A DNA stretch of 64,000 nt from CAWGJF01 sp963715745 (GCA_963715745.1 OY970271.1:1612001-1676000); one strand, 5' to 3'. Positions 1 to 10,024 are shown, counted from the first letter of the stretch. Translations and numbers: made by a program. Notes: a model not told the origin generated them from the sequence alone.

Positions 1-1824
1 TCACTTATTTTACTTTTCTTTTTGGTAAATACTTATGGTCAGTATTTGAATGTAAGAGTTGATGGGCCTCAAAGTATTAGCCCGAATGAAGTATCGATTG
101 CTATAAATCCTGTTGATCCAAACTATCTTGCAGCAGGTGCAAACATAGATTATTTCTATTCTTCATCAGACGGCGGGTTTACCTGGAGCGAGTCTAGTAT
201 GAGTTCGTCGCTTGGAGTCTGGGGAGATCCCTGTTTACTCTATGATAGTCTCGGTTACGTTTATTTTGGTCATCTTTCATATGGCAGCGGCAGCGGTTAC
301 TGGATTGATAGAATAGTTGTTCAGAGATCGACAAACAACGGTGCAACCTGGAATGATGGAGCTGGAATTGGATTTAATCCACCGACAAGACAGCAGGATA
401 AAGAATGGCTTGCAGTAGATCATTCTCAATCACCTTATCACGGTAATCTTTATGTAACATGGACAGAATTTGATAATTATGGAAGTTCAAATCCAAATGA
501 TAGTTCGCGCATTCGGTTTTCAAAATCTACGGATGCTGGACTAACCTGGTCAACTGCAAAAACAATTAGCGATGTTAGTGGTGATTGCATTGATGAAGAT
601 AATACCGACGAAGGTGCTGTTCCGGCTGTTGGACCAAATGGTGAAATATATGTTAGCTGGGCTGGACCATTGGGACTTGTTTTTGATAAATCGACCGATG
701 GCGGAGAGACCTGGGGCAACGATGTTTTTGTAAGCACAATTCCGGGCGGCTGGGATTTTAATGTTTCAGGAATATCCCGCTGCAATGGTTTGCCAATAAC
801 AATGTGTGATATTAGTAATTCACCTTATAACGGGAATATTTATATCGGCTGGTCTGATCAGAGAAACGGAACCAGCAATACAGATGTATTTTTTGTAAAG
901 AGTACCGATGGTGGAAATACCTGGAGTTCACCTTTAAGAGTTAATGATGATCAAACCACAAGACACCAGTTTTTTACCTGGATGACTGTTGATCAGTCGA
1001 CCGGGCATATCTGGGCGATGTTTTATGACAGAAGAAATACAACCGGTGATGCAACAGATGTTTTTGTTGCTAAATCAACTAACGGCGGAGATACATTTGA
1101 AAATTTTAAAGTAAGTGAGTCATCTTTTACTCCTTCGCAATTTGTATTCTTTGGCGATTACACAAATATAGCTGCGTGGAATGGAAAAATATATCCTTTC
1201 TGGATGAGAGCAGACAATCAGTCTATGAGTGTTTGGGTTGCTCACGTAATTGATTCCACTACTGTCCCGGTTGAACTTACTGACTTTTCAGCTAAACTAA
1301 ATAGTGATAAAGTTTTATTAAGCTGGGAAACTTCCTCTGAAATTAATAACCAACATTTTGAAATTCAAAGAAGCATTACAAACTCAGAATTTCATACAAT
1401 TGGCGTTGTAAATGGAAACGGTACTTCAACTGAAAACCATAAATATTCTTATACTGATAAATTATCATTAAAAGGAATTTATACTTACAGGATTAAACAG
1501 GTTGATTATGACGGCTCGTTTAAATTTTCCAAATTACTCGAAGTTAAATATTCAGGAATAAAGGAATTTACACTTTACCAGAACTATCCAAATCCGTTTA
1601 ACCCTGCAACCACAATAGGTTATGAACTTCCTGAGGCAGGATATATTTCATTAAAAATTTATGATGTTTTAGGTAACGAAGTAGCACTTGTAGACCAGGG
1701 ATTTAAACAGGCAGGATTGCATGAAACTGTTTTTGAAGGAAAAAATTTGAGCAGTGGAATATATGTTTATTCAATTCAAATGGATAATAAAATTCTGAAT
1801 AAAAATATGATTATTTTAAAATAA
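1..1824 (+). CDS. Secreted BNR/sialidase-fold protein with type IX secretion C-terminus (5' end outside window)
   Basis: The reading frame is open from base 1, and the first residues (SLILLFFLVNTYGQ) look like the end of a signal peptide, so the true start lies left of the window. The body carries about six Asp-box motifs of the form S-x-D/N-x-G-x-T-W (for example SSDGGFTW, STDAGLTW, STDGGETW, STDGGNTW), typical of six-bladed BNR/sialidase-like propellers. A linker beginning VPVELTDFSAKL leads to a last segment of about 82 residues that starts YQNYPNPFNPATTI and ends GIYVYSIQMDNK, the FlgD-like sorting domain of Por-secreted proteins. It is therefore probably exported to the cell surface. No sialidase arginine triad could be assigned, so enzymatic activity is open; it may only bind glycans or proteins. 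Confidence 0.85.
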   Translation, partial: SLILLFFLVNTYGQYLNVRVDGPQSISPNEVSIAINPVDPNYLAAGANIDYFYSSSDGGFTWSESSMSSSLGVWGDPCLLYDSLGYVYFGHLSYGSGSGYWIDRIVVQRSTNNGATWNDGAGIGFNPPTRQQDKEWLAVDHSQSPYHGNLYVTWTEFDNYGSSNPNDSSRIRFSKSTDAGLTWSTAKTISDVSGDCIDEDNTDEGAVPAVGPNGEIYVSWAGPLGLVFDKSTDGGETWGNDVFVSTIPGGWDFNVSGISRCNGLPITMCDISNSPYNGNIYIGWSDQRNGTSNTDVFFVKSTDGGNTWSSPLRVNDDQTTRHQFFTWMTVDQSTGHIWAMFYDRRNTTGDATDVFVAKSTNGGDTFENFKVSESSFTPSQFVFFGDYTNIAAWNGKIYPFWMRADNQSMSVWVAHVIDSTTVPVELTDFSAKLNSDKVLLSWETSSEINNQHFEIQRSITNSEFHTIGVVNGNGTSTENHKYSYTDKLSLKGIYTYRIKQVDYDGSFKFSKLLEVKYSGIKEFTLYQNYPNPFNPATTIGYELPEAGYISLKIYDVLGNEVALVDQGFKQAGLHETVFEGKNLSSGIYVYSIQMDNKILNKNMIILK

Positions 1825-1956
1825 TTTGACATTATTAAAAATTTTCTCCATCAATAGAACATTTATTTCAAGTGAATAGTTTTTGTATTTCGATAATTTG
1901 GTAAAATATTTTATAATAGTACGATGCTAAATCTAACAATAAGGAAGAGGTAACAT

Positions 1957-2409
1957 ATGAGAAAGCTTATTTTCCCAATTACAATTGCTATACTATTTTC
2001 GATTGGGGAACTTAACGCACAAGGACAATTCGGACTTGGGATAGTTGTTGGAGAGCCGACAGGTGTAAGTGCCAAATACTGGACAAGCGGAACCAACGCT
2101 CTCGATTTTGGTGCAGCCTGGTCTTTCAAAGGTGATGGCAACTTACTGTTGCAAGCTGATTATGTCTGGCACACTTTTAATCTGATTCCGGTTCAGGAAG
2201 GGAAACTTCCATTTTATTTTGGAATTGGAGGAAGGGTGATTTTCTCTCATGATCCATTAATAGGTGCAAGAATTCCGATTGGTTTAGATTATATTTTTGC
2301 AAGTGCACCTGTTGATATATTTGCTGAAATTGTTCCTATACTGGATCTTGCCCCCTCAACTAATTTTAATCTTGGCGGCGGAATAGGAGTCAGGTTCTGG
2401 TTTAGATAA
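1957..2409 (+). CDS. Small outer-membrane beta-barrel-like protein
   Basis: This is a 150-residue protein with a clear signal peptide (MRKLIFPITIAILFSIGELNAQ) followed by short alternating hydrophobic/polar strands rich in glycine and aromatics and ending GIGVRFWFR. That pattern suits a small outer-membrane barrel. A good ribosome binding site (GGAAGAGG) precedes the ATG. The family is not recognised by name; similar short proteins are common hypotheticals in Ignavibacteria. It appears monocistronic, with a terminator hairpin 30 bases downstream. Confidence 0.7.
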   Translation: MRKLIFPITIAILFSIGELNAQGQFGLGIVVGEPTGVSAKYWTSGTNALDFGAAWSFKGDGNLLLQADYVWHTFNLIPVQEGKLPFYFGIGGRVIFSHDPLIGARIPIGLDYIFASAPVDIFAEIVPILDLAPSTNFNLGGGIGVRFWFR

Positions 2410-2438
2410 AATAATTTATTGAATAAGTAAAATTAAAA

Positions 2439-2467
2439 TGCCGGCAATTTTCTGCTGGCTTTTTTTA
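2439..2467 (+). terminator. Rho-independent terminator after the small barrel gene
   Basis: The arms GCCGGCA (2440-2446) and TGCTGGC (2453-2459) pair with one G-T wobble around a six-base loop and are followed directly by seven T. It lies 30 bases after the stop of the upstream gene. Confidence 0.75.
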
Positions 2468-2575
2468 TGTTAATCAATTTAGTTCTTTGTAAAACCTGAA
2501 TTTACATATTAGTTAACGCTTGTTAATAATAAACAGATTTAATTGTTTTAATTTAAATCACTTATTATATTTTAA

Positions 2576-2656
2576 TTGGTTCTTCTGAGTGTTATCCCCC
2601 AAACGCTTAGGATATAAGAACCAAGCCCGTCAGAGGCCACTCTTTCGGGCTTTTTT
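2576..2656 (+). ncRNA. Candidate structured RNA: long hairpin fused to a strong terminator hairpin
   Basis: TTGGTTCTT (2576-2584) pairs perfectly with AAGAACCAA (2616-2624). Inside it CTGAG pairs with CTTAG and GTT with AAC, leaving a C-rich apical loop. The second hairpin begins on the last two A of the first: AAGCCCG (2623-2629) pairs with CGGGCTT (2646-2652), with an inner AGAG/CTCT helix, and runs into six T. The pair lies between two genes that point towards each other, so it could be just a bidirectional terminator, but the extra 9-bp helix is more than a terminator needs. I do not recognise a known riboswitch or RNA family. Confidence 0.45.
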
Positions 2657-2669
2657 ATTTTAAAAAATG

Positions 2670-3785
2670 TTAAGCAGTATATTTTAGGATTGCTACTGTA
2701 AGGTCATCCTGGTATCGAGCATCACCTGCGAATGATTTTATTTCAGATAGGATTTTTTCGCCAAGCAAAGAAGAATTTAAAATTGTATTAGTTCTCAGCA
2801 GTTCTATTAATTTTTCTTCACCAAAAAATTCATGAAAAGCATTCACTGCTTCAGTTACACCATCTGAGTAAAGTACGATAATCTGATCTTTTTCCAGCTT
2901 TAAATTTTGTTTGTTGAATACCGGGGATTTTAAAATACCTAAAGCAGGCGCATCCTTTTCAAGTTGTGTAACATTTCCATTTTCAATTATCAAAGGAGGG
3001 AAATGACCTGAATTAATAAATTCTATTTCACCTGATGATGGTTTGAATTCCAGATACAGAAGTGAAGCAAATATTCTTCTGATTCCATCCCGCTGAAAAA
3101 TTTCATTCAGCTTAACTCCTAAATCATTAAGTGAATTATAATCAGGAGCAAGTGCCCTGATTGTTGCCTGAAGCTTTGCCATCATCAATGCAGCGCTTAG
3201 ACCTTTTCCGGAAACATCTCCTATCGCAAGCCCGTACCTATCATCATTTATTTTAATGAGATCCAGTAAATCACCACCTACTTCATTTGCAGATTGGGTG
3301 TAAAGCCAAATATCCCATCCATTAATTTTTGGAGAACGTTCCGGCATAAGTGCTTTTTGAATTGCCCGGCCTTCTTCAAGCTCAGTTCTTGCAAGCAGTT
3401 TGTCTTTTAATTCTAATGCAAGAATGAACAACAAAATTAATCCGCCAATGAAACCAGGTCCAAATAGATCAATCGTAACCTGCCCGGATTCAATTCTGTT
3501 GTTGCCTGATATAAGAAGCATCAGGATTGAAAAGAGAAGAAGGATTCTTCTGAATGGAGTTAGTCTGAAAAAGAGTGCTTTCAGAAGCCACCATGGAATA
3601 GCAAAAAATCTTTTTAACTTGCTCATCGATTCGAGTTTCTTTTTCCGTTCTTCTGTCAGATAATATTCCTTTAAATCTTTGTATTCTGATCCGATATTAT
3701 CCCGGAATTTTAGCTGTCTGAAATCATCGCGGACGGTTTTTGTAAAGCGGGGTTCGTTTTGTTTATGTGTATTTGAATTATTCAA
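2670..3785 (-). CDS. Membrane-anchored SpoIIE/RsbU-type PP2C serine phosphatase
   Basis: This 371-residue protein has a basic N-terminus, two hydrophobic segments (about 75-95 and 105-125), a short linker, and a SpoIIE/PP2C phosphatase domain over about 145-371. Metal-binding aspartates are visible in NEVGGDLLD, IGDVSGKG, YSDGVTEA and QDDLT. Such phosphatases dephosphorylate anti-anti-sigma proteins of the SpoIIAA/RsbV type in partner-switching circuits. No sensor domain beyond the membrane part is seen. An RsbW-like kinase lies about 37 kb away (40423-40833); a functional link is only inference. No antagonist gene is next to it. Confidence 0.88.
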   Translation of the reverse strand: MNNSNTHKQNEPRFTKTVRDDFRQLKFRDNIGSEYKDLKEYYLTEERKKKLESMSKLKRFFAIPWWLLKALFFRLTPFRRILLLFSILMLLISGNNRIESGQVTIDLFGPGFIGGLILLFILALELKDKLLARTELEEGRAIQKALMPERSPKINGWDIWLYTQSANEVGGDLLDLIKINDDRYGLAIGDVSGKGLSAALMMAKLQATIRALAPDYNSLNDLGVKLNEIFQRDGIRRIFASLLYLEFKPSSGEIEFINSGHFPPLIIENGNVTQLEKDAPALGILKSPVFNKQNLKLEKDQIIVLYSDGVTEAVNAFHEFFGEEKLIELLRTNTILNSSLLGEKILSEIKSFAGDARYQDDLTVAILKYTA

Positions 3786-3879
3786 ATTGATCTTTTAAAA
3801 ATATACTTTAAGAATTCAATCTCTAAAATAAATAAAGCTCTGGATAAGAAAAGAATGGAAATGATGAGTGGAAGAAATT

Positions 3880-4335
3880 CTATTTATCCGAGCTAATTAA
3901 GCCAAATTGACTGAGATGATGGGTAAAATGTTTTTTATGAAAAACTTCCCATTCTGCAAAATTCAACTCTCCAAAAGTAACATTTACTAATTTTACTTCA
4001 GGATTTTTTTCGAAGTATGAATAATAATCGTCAACTTCTTTTTTCAGAATTGATTTAGCCTCTTCAAGATCTGAGTAATTTAATTCCATTAAATCCGGAC
4101 CAATTACAGGATTCACGAATAATTTTGGAAGAGGTTTATTGCTCATTAAAATTCTTTTCATTAATGGAAGCTTTTCCGGTGGATTAAAGCATTCTAAAAA
4201 AAGTTTACCATTTCCCATTTGTACTGCAAAAATTAGATGCTCAACCATATGCTGTGCAGACATTTTTCCCCAGATAGGTTTTGTGTCTGAGTCCAGCCGA
4301 TTTAATTTTTCGAGAAATTCATAAACAATTTTCAT
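3880..4335 (-). CDS. DinB-like/DUF1569 family protein
   Basis: A 151-residue cytoplasmic protein with conserved histidines in AQHMVEH near residue 30 and KKHFTHHLSQFG near the C-terminus. This pattern matches the DUF1569 branch of the DinB four-helix superfamily, whose histidine triad binds a metal. The KPIWGKMSAQHMVEHL segment is typical of the family. Substrate and role are unknown. It is a single gene upstream of and divergent from typA. Confidence 0.65.
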   Translation of the reverse strand: MKIVYEFLEKLNRLDSDTKPIWGKMSAQHMVEHLIFAVQMGNGKLFLECFNPPEKLPLMKRILMSNKPLPKLFVNPVIGPDLMELNYSDLEEAKSILKKEVDDYYSYFEKNPEVKLVNVTFGELNFAEWEVFHKKHFTHHLSQFGLISSDK

Positions 4336-4442
4336 AATTAAAAATCTAAATCATTTGGGATTAAGATTATTGAACAAATCACATTGGATTCACATAAAAA
4401 TATACGATATTTGTGGCTCATTTTTTATTAATTAGGTAAGCA

Positions 4443-6249
4443 TTGAAAGAGATAAGAAACATAGCCATTATTGCTCACGTTGACCACGGCAAGACAACAT
4501 TAGTCGACCAGCTTTTAAAGCAGAGTAAAATCTTCAGACTAAACCAGGTTGTTAGGGAAAGATTCCTCGATTCGAATGATCTTGAAAGAGAACGCGGGAT
4601 TACAATCCTTTCTAAAAATATCAGCATTCCTTATAAGGATATTAAAATTAATTTAATCGATACTCCCGGTCACGCAGATTTTGGAGGAGAAGTTGAACGT
4701 GTACTTAAAATGGCCGACGGTGTTTTACTTCTTGTCGATTCATTCGAAGGACCGATGCCTCAGACAAGATTCGTCCTGGAAAAAGCTCTGCATCTTCATT
4801 TGAAACCTATTGTTGTAATTAATAAAATTGACAGACCCGACAACCGTCCGGTTGAAGTACTTAATGAAGTTTATGATTTGTTCATAGACCTGAATGCTAA
4901 TGATGCACAGCTCGAGTTTCCGGTTATTTATGCAAGCGGTCGTGATGGATGGGCAGTAAAAGAACTGGATAGTGATAAAAAAGATCTGACACCTCTTCTC
5001 GAAACCATTGTTAAAAAAATTCCACAGCCAAAATTCAATGAAGGTGCAACTCAAATTCAGATTACAACTCTCGACTACAACGATTACGTGGGAAGAATCG
5101 GAATCGGTAGAGTGTTCCGTGGAATTTTCAATAAGAACAAGCCTTTATCAATAATTAAAAGAGATGGGAAAATTCATCCGGTTAACATAAAACAGCTTTT
5201 TGTATTTGAAGGTCTTGAAAGAACTGAAATTGATGAAGTAACAACCGGCGATATTTGTGCGATTGTAGGAATTGAAGATGTCGATATCGGAGATACAATT
5301 GCCGACAGCGAAGATCCGGAACCACTTCCGATTATTGCAATTGATGAGCCGACAATCAGTATGAACTTTACTGTTAACACTTCTCCGTTTTATGGTAAAG
5401 AGGGGAAGTATGTTACTTCGCGTCATTTGAGAGACAGACTTTTTAAAAGAACTCGAACACAATGTTGCTTTACAGGTTCAGGAAACTGCTTCGCCGGATA
5501 CTTATAAAGTTTCAGGAAGAGGAATTCTTCATCTTTCTGTTTTGATTGAAAATATGAGAAGAGAAGGATATGAATTTGCTGTTGGTCCGCCCAAAGTTAT
5601 TTACAAAGAACTTAATGGTAAAAAGAGTGAGCCAATTGAAATGCTTGTTGTTGATGCCCCGAATGATACGACAGGGAAAGTTATTGAACTTGTAGGGCAG
5701 CGAAGAGGTGAAATGGTAAAGATGGAGCAGAAAGGATCTTTAACAACTTTGGAGTTTCACATTCCTGCACGAGGATTGATGGGCTTAAGAAATAAAATTC
5801 TGAATGTAACTTCCGGGCAGGGAATAATGCATCACAGATTTTACCAGTATGAATATTTTAAAGGATCCATTACTCAAAGACAAAACGGTGTTTTAATTTC
5901 TATGCACGATGGACTTTCAACTGCTTATGCAATTGATTCTTTACAAGACCGGGGTAAATTTTATATTGACCCGGGTGAAACAGTTTACAGGGGGCAGATT
6001 GTTGGTGAATATAATAAAGAGACTGATATTGAAGTTCACGTACAACGTGGAAAGAAGCTTACAAATATGCGTGCATCAGGATCTGATAAAGCTGCAAAGA
6101 TTGCCCCGGCAATTAAATTTACTCTTGAAGAATCACTCGAATACATAAAAGATGATGAGCTTGTGGAAGTTACACCAAAGTCAATTAGAATGCGAAAACT
6201 TTATCTCGATCCGACTGAAAGAAAAAGATTTAATTTGAAGAAAGTATAA
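4443..6249 (+). CDS. typA: TypA/BipA ribosome-associated GTPase, frame broken once
   Basis: The first part (4443-5448) has the translational GTPase motifs AHVDHGKTTL, the RGITI switch, DTPGHADF and NKIDRP, followed by domain II. The remainder, from 5449, continues as KELEHNVALQVQET and VSGRGILHLSVLIENMRREG to the TypA C-terminal domain (GKKLTNMRASG, DDELVEVTP). The two frames join at a T5A4 run (5440-5448) if one base is removed, giving 601 residues, the usual family length. TypA is well conserved, so an extra base in the consensus is more likely than a true pseudogene. The start is TTG after AGGTAAG. TypA assists 50S assembly and stress or cold adaptation. Confidence 0.9.
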
Positions 6250-6308
6250 TAATTAGTGAATTCGTGGCATTATTATTTTTGCCACTAATGCACTAATTAT
6301 TAATTCAA

Positions 6309-7094
6309 ATGAAACATAATTTTAATTTAAAACAAAAGCTCGAGTATCACTACAAAGCATTTGACAAATCGCAATTGATGCCTGACCCGCTCCAATTTCC
6401 CCACTTATTTCAAGATGAAAATGATATTGAAGTAATGGCCTTCATCGCTTCGGTATTTGCTTATGGAAATGTTAAGCAGATTATTAATTCGTTAAATAAA
6501 TTTTTACTTATTTGTGAAAATAAACCTTATTTATTTATAACAAATTTTACCCCTCAAAAAACTCTTTTACAGTTTTCATTCATTCACAGGTTTTATTCTT
6601 CAGAAGATGTTATTCAATTTTTTCAATTGCTTAAAATTGTTTATAAGGAATTTGGTTCGCTCAAGAAATTATTTTTAAAAGGTTACAATCCGAATGATGG
6701 AAACCTTAAAAATGCTGTAACAAATTTCAACCAATATTTTTTAGACAAAGCTCAGAAAGAATTTAAAACATTAAGCAGGGGAATAACGTTTATGTTTCCA
6801 CTTCCGGAAAAGGAAAGTGCCTGCAAAAGAATAAACTTATTTTTAAGATGGATGATAAGAAAAGATGATCTTGATTTTGGATTGTGGGATGAAATCTCCA
6901 CATCAAAACTTGTTATTCCTGTCGATACTCACGTTGCGAAAATTTGCAAGCAGTTGAAATTAACAAGAAGAAAAAATGTTAGCTGGAAAATGGCAGAAGA
7001 GATCACAGCAAACTTAAAAAAGTATGATCCGGTTGATCCGGTTAAATATGATTTTGCAATTTGTCATATCGGAATGAGGAAACTGAAGTTTTAA
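6309..7094 (+). CDS. TIGR02757/DUF2400 family protein
   Basis: A 261-residue soluble protein whose sequence matches the TIGR02757 (DUF2400) family found across Bacteroidota and related phyla. Signature stretches are EVMAFIASVFAYGNVKQI near residue 50, GITFMFPLPEK in the middle, and LVIPVDTHVAKI plus KYDFAICHIGM near the end. The C-terminal part resembles the helix-hairpin-helix fold of DNA glycosylases, but I cannot assign catalytic residues with confidence. It follows typA by 60 bases and may be co-transcribed. Function unknown. Confidence 0.75.
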   Translation: MKHNFNLKQKLEYHYKAFDKSQLMPDPLQFPHLFQDENDIEVMAFIASVFAYGNVKQIINSLNKFLLICENKPYLFITNFTPQKTLLQFSFIHRFYSSEDVIQFFQLLKIVYKEFGSLKKLFLKGYNPNDGNLKNAVTNFNQYFLDKAQKEFKTLSRGITFMFPLPEKESACKRINLFLRWMIRKDDLDFGLWDEISTSKLVIPVDTHVAKICKQLKLTRRKNVSWKMAEEITANLKKYDPVDPVKYDFAICHIGMRKLKF

Positions 7095-7096
7095 TC

Positions 7097-7408
7097 TTAC
7101 TGATTTTTTTGTCTCATATACTTTACAGATTCTGTTTTTAAATCTTTTAATACGGTTATATCTACATCCTTAAGCTTATTTATGTAAAGGCACGAACTTC
7201 CTGTTTTAAATTTCCCAAGTTTCTTTATCAATCCATCATATTTTTTAAAACCAGACATAATATGGAGAGTTAGGTTTTGTTTACGAGGAGAAAATCCAGT
7301 TAAAAACCAATCTCCTTCACATCCGCTTGCATATTTATAATGATATTTTCCAAATACAACAATACTTGGACTCCACTTTACTGGTTCTTCCTTTGTTATT
7401 TTTTTCAT
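7097..7408 (-). CDS. DUF1801 protein, N-terminally short
   Basis: These 103 residues match the C-terminal two thirds of DUF1801 proteins (YHYKYASGCEGDWFLTGF, KQNLTLHIMSGF, GSSCLYINKLKDVD). Full members carry roughly 40 more N-terminal residues ahead of the MKKITKEEP segment where this one starts. Just upstream in frame is a TGA, and the preceding gene ends two bases away, so no hidden N-terminus is visible. It is either a shortened but expressed domain translated by coupling, or a remnant left by recombination. Role unknown; some relatives are annotated as iron chaperone-like. Confidence 0.65.
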   Translation of the reverse strand: MKKITKEEPVKWSPSIVVFGKYHYKYASGCEGDWFLTGFSPRKQNLTLHIMSGFKKYDGLIKKLGKFKTGSSCLYINKLKDVDITVLKDLKTESVKYMRQKNQ

Positions 7409-7409
7409 C

Positions 7410-7910
7410 CTAAATCAGCCATTCTTTTTTCTTTTCTTCCCATTCATTTCTCTGTTCTGCAATCTGTTGCTCAATTCTGTATTCTTTCAACCATTCGTCA
7501 ACTGAAAACTTTATCAGGAAACAATATAGATAAAATAGAATAGTAAGAGTTAACAACCAGGGAACAAGCAGAATACTATCTTTCATAATAAAATAAACAA
7601 TCGGATAAGGTAGAACATTCATTACAAAAAAGGTTATTGTCCATCCAATGTGATATTCCTTTATAAGAACATATATGATATAAGGTGTAAATAATACTGC
7701 AGCTCCAATTACAAGTCCCAGGAGTATATATAAAAGCGTAATGATATAACCACTAATAATATTAATCATCATAAACTGGACTATTATCAAAATAACAAGT
7801 AAAGGAAATGGAAGGCTCAACTGAAAGAATAAAATTTTTCTGAACTTCTCAACTAACTCAATGTTTTTTATATGTTTTGATTTTATTTCCATGCTGCTGA
7901 TTAATACCAA
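7410..7910 (-). CDS. Small multi-pass membrane protein of unknown function
   Basis: A 166-residue protein with about four hydrophobic segments (near 28-50, 55-78, 85-110 and 115-135) and a charged C-terminal tail rich in Glu and Lys (EWEEKKKEW). No family recognised. It lies directly upstream of the short DUF1801 gene on the same strand. Two methionines near the start (MVLISSM) leave the exact initiation codon unsure. Confidence 0.55.
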   Translation of the reverse strand: MVLISSMEIKSKHIKNIELVEKFRKILFFQLSLPFPLLVILIIVQFMMINIISGYIITLLYILLGLVIGAAVLFTPYIIYVLIKEYHIGWTITFFVMNVLPYPIVYFIMKDSILLVPWLLTLTILFYLYCFLIKFSVDEWLKEYRIEQQIAEQRNEWEEKKKEWLI

Positions 7911-8040
7911 GAATCCTGCCAGTAAGTGTTATTCTTCTTTACGAATTTGCTTTAATTGTTAATTATCTTTCTTGCATTTATAGCTATTTATTAGGATTTT
8001 CAGCACAATTAATCTTTCCATTATTCAGGAGACCTATTCT

Positions 8041-10023
8041 ATGGCAGAAAAAAATTCCACTGAGTCTAACTTCAAACCTTATATTTCACCAAGTGAACTA
8101 ATTCCCGAATTCACTCCAAAAGCTATCATACTAGGAGCGATTTTCGGAATTATTTTTGGAGCTGCCACTGTTTACCTTGGGTTGAAAGTTGGGCTAACAG
8201 TCAGCGCTTCAATACCAATTGCAGTGCTTGCAATAGCTGTATTTAAAAAATTAGGTAAATCAACCATCCTTGAAAATAATATTGTTCAAACAATTGGTTC
8301 AGCAGGTGAGTCAGTTGCAGCAGGTGTCGTGTTTACAATCCCTGCACTTTTATTCCTACCGGGGGGAAATGCTTACTTCCAGTATTTCCAGATTTTTGTG
8401 CTTGCATTGGCAGGTGGAATCCTTGGTGTCTTGTTTATGATTCCTCTCAGAAGATCATTAATTGTAAAAGAGCACAATGTCCTTCCTTACCCGGAAGGTA
8501 CAGCTTGTGCCGATGTTTTAGTTGCCGGAGAAAAGGGTGGAAATCTTGCAAAGAAAGTTTATTATGGATTAGGCTTGGCATTTCTCTATAAATTTTTTAT
8601 GTCAATCCTGGGACTATGGAAGGATGTACCAGAATATATTTTTGGAAGAAAATCTGCTTTACCGAACGGAACGATTAACGGTGAAATTACCCCGGAGCTT
8701 TTGGGTGTTGGCTATATTATTGGTCCAAAGATCGCAGGCATAATGGTTGCTGGTGGTGTCCTATCGTGGCTTGTTCTTATTCCTTTAATTACTCTTTTAG
8801 GAGATAATCTAACAAACGTTTTTGCACCCGGAACAAAACTTATTTCAGAAATGAGCCCATCGGAAATCTGGAGTAATTACATTCGCTACATTGGTGCGGG
8901 TGCAGTCACGTTTGGAGGTATAGTTACCTTGATTAAATCTTTCCCTACAATTATCAGTGCATTCAGAGATTCATTTGCAGACCTTAAAGAGAGTCGTACA
9001 AATAACAAAAATAACACAACAACTGTTAAGATTAGAACTGAGCAGGACATACCATTAGTATATGTAATTGTCGGCAGCATTTTGCTCGTAATATTTATGG
9101 CTGCTATTCCAGCTATTCCCGCAAACTTTATGTCGTCGGTCATGATAGTAATTTTTGGATTTTTCTTTGTTACAGTTTCATCAAGAATTGTTGGTATAAT
9201 CGGATCATCATCAAACCCTATTTCCGGAATGACGATTGCAACTCTAATGGCTACATCTCTGATATTTGTTGGTGTTGGATGGACGGGAGACATTTATCAG
9301 CCCATTGCACTTGTTGTTGGATCGATAGTTTGTATTGCATCAGCAAATGCAGGTGCAACATCGCAGGATCTTAAAACCGGTTTTATTGTTGGTGCGACCC
9401 CTGTAAAACAGCAGATCGGTTTGCTGATTGGAGTTCTTGCTTCTGTAGTTGTGATAGGATTTACTCTCTTACTTTTGAATAATACTTTAGGAATCGGTGC
9501 AATAACTGAAAATCATCCCAATCCACTTCCTGCTCCGCAGGCAACTTTAATGGCTACTGTAATTAAAGGACTGCTAAGTCAAAATCTACCGTGGGGACTT
9601 GTAATTATTGGAATGGGAATCGCAGCAGTGATGGAACTGAGTGGTGTCCGCTCTTTACCATTTGCAGTAGGTGCATATCTTCCACTTTCAACTTCTTCCC
9701 CGATTTTCATCGGTGGACTTGTAAAATGGTTTGTGGATAAAAGAAAAAATACCAAAGAGGAAGAATCGGAAATTGGACCTGGTGCTTTGTTCAGTTCAGG
9801 TTTGATAGCAGGCGGTGCATTAACAGGAATTCTTATTGCAATACTTATCGGTACACCTTTCGGTACAGATGCAAGTGGTAAAGAAATTTCAATTATGGAC
9901 AAATTAAATACCGGGCTTCATTCATCTATGGGTGCAGCAGGAGATATAATCGCATTAATTTTCTTCGTCGGTTTGGCTCTGGTCTTATATAAATTTGCGA
10001 TGAGTAAAGAAGAAAAGATTTAG
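8041..10023 (+). CDS. OPT family oligopeptide transporter
   Basis: A 660-residue, highly hydrophobic protein with about 15-16 predicted membrane segments. It shows the bacterial OPT signature region GAIFGIIFGAATVYLGLKVGL near residue 30, then NIVQTIGSAGESVAAG and HNVLPYPEGTACADVL. OPT proteins are secondary carriers of small peptides or metal chelates in the inner membrane. AGGAGA precedes the ATG. The MFS gene starts two bases after the stop, so the pair is almost certainly one transcript, suggesting a joint uptake/export task. Exact substrate not deducible. Confidence 0.9.
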   Translation: MAEKNSTESNFKPYISPSELIPEFTPKAIILGAIFGIIFGAATVYLGLKVGLTVSASIPIAVLAIAVFKKLGKSTILENNIVQTIGSAGESVAAGVVFTIPALLFLPGGNAYFQYFQIFVLALAGGILGVLFMIPLRRSLIVKEHNVLPYPEGTACADVLVAGEKGGNLAKKVYYGLGLAFLYKFFMSILGLWKDVPEYIFGRKSALPNGTINGEITPELLGVGYIIGPKIAGIMVAGGVLSWLVLIPLITLLGDNLTNVFAPGTKLISEMSPSEIWSNYIRYIGAGAVTFGGIVTLIKSFPTIISAFRDSFADLKESRTNNKNNTTTVKIRTEQDIPLVYVIVGSILLVIFMAAIPAIPANFMSSVMIVIFGFFFVTVSSRIVGIIGSSSNPISGMTIATLMATSLIFVGVGWTGDIYQPIALVVGSIVCIASANAGATSQDLKTGFIVGATPVKQQIGLLIGVLASVVVIGFTLLLLNNTLGIGAITENHPNPLPAPQATLMATVIKGLLSQNLPWGLVIIGMGIAAVMELSGVRSLPFAVGAYLPLSTSSPIFIGGLVKWFVDKRKNTKEEESEIGPGALFSSGLIAGGALTGILIAILIGTPFGTDASGKEISIMDKLNTGLHSSMGAAGDIIALIFFVGLALVLYKFAMSKEEKI

Positions 10024-10024
10024 A

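Noticed and set aside
8886..9293. Long open frames antisense to the OPT transporter and several other genes
   Set aside because: They mirror the codon bias of the real genes on the opposite strand and encode no recognisable protein.
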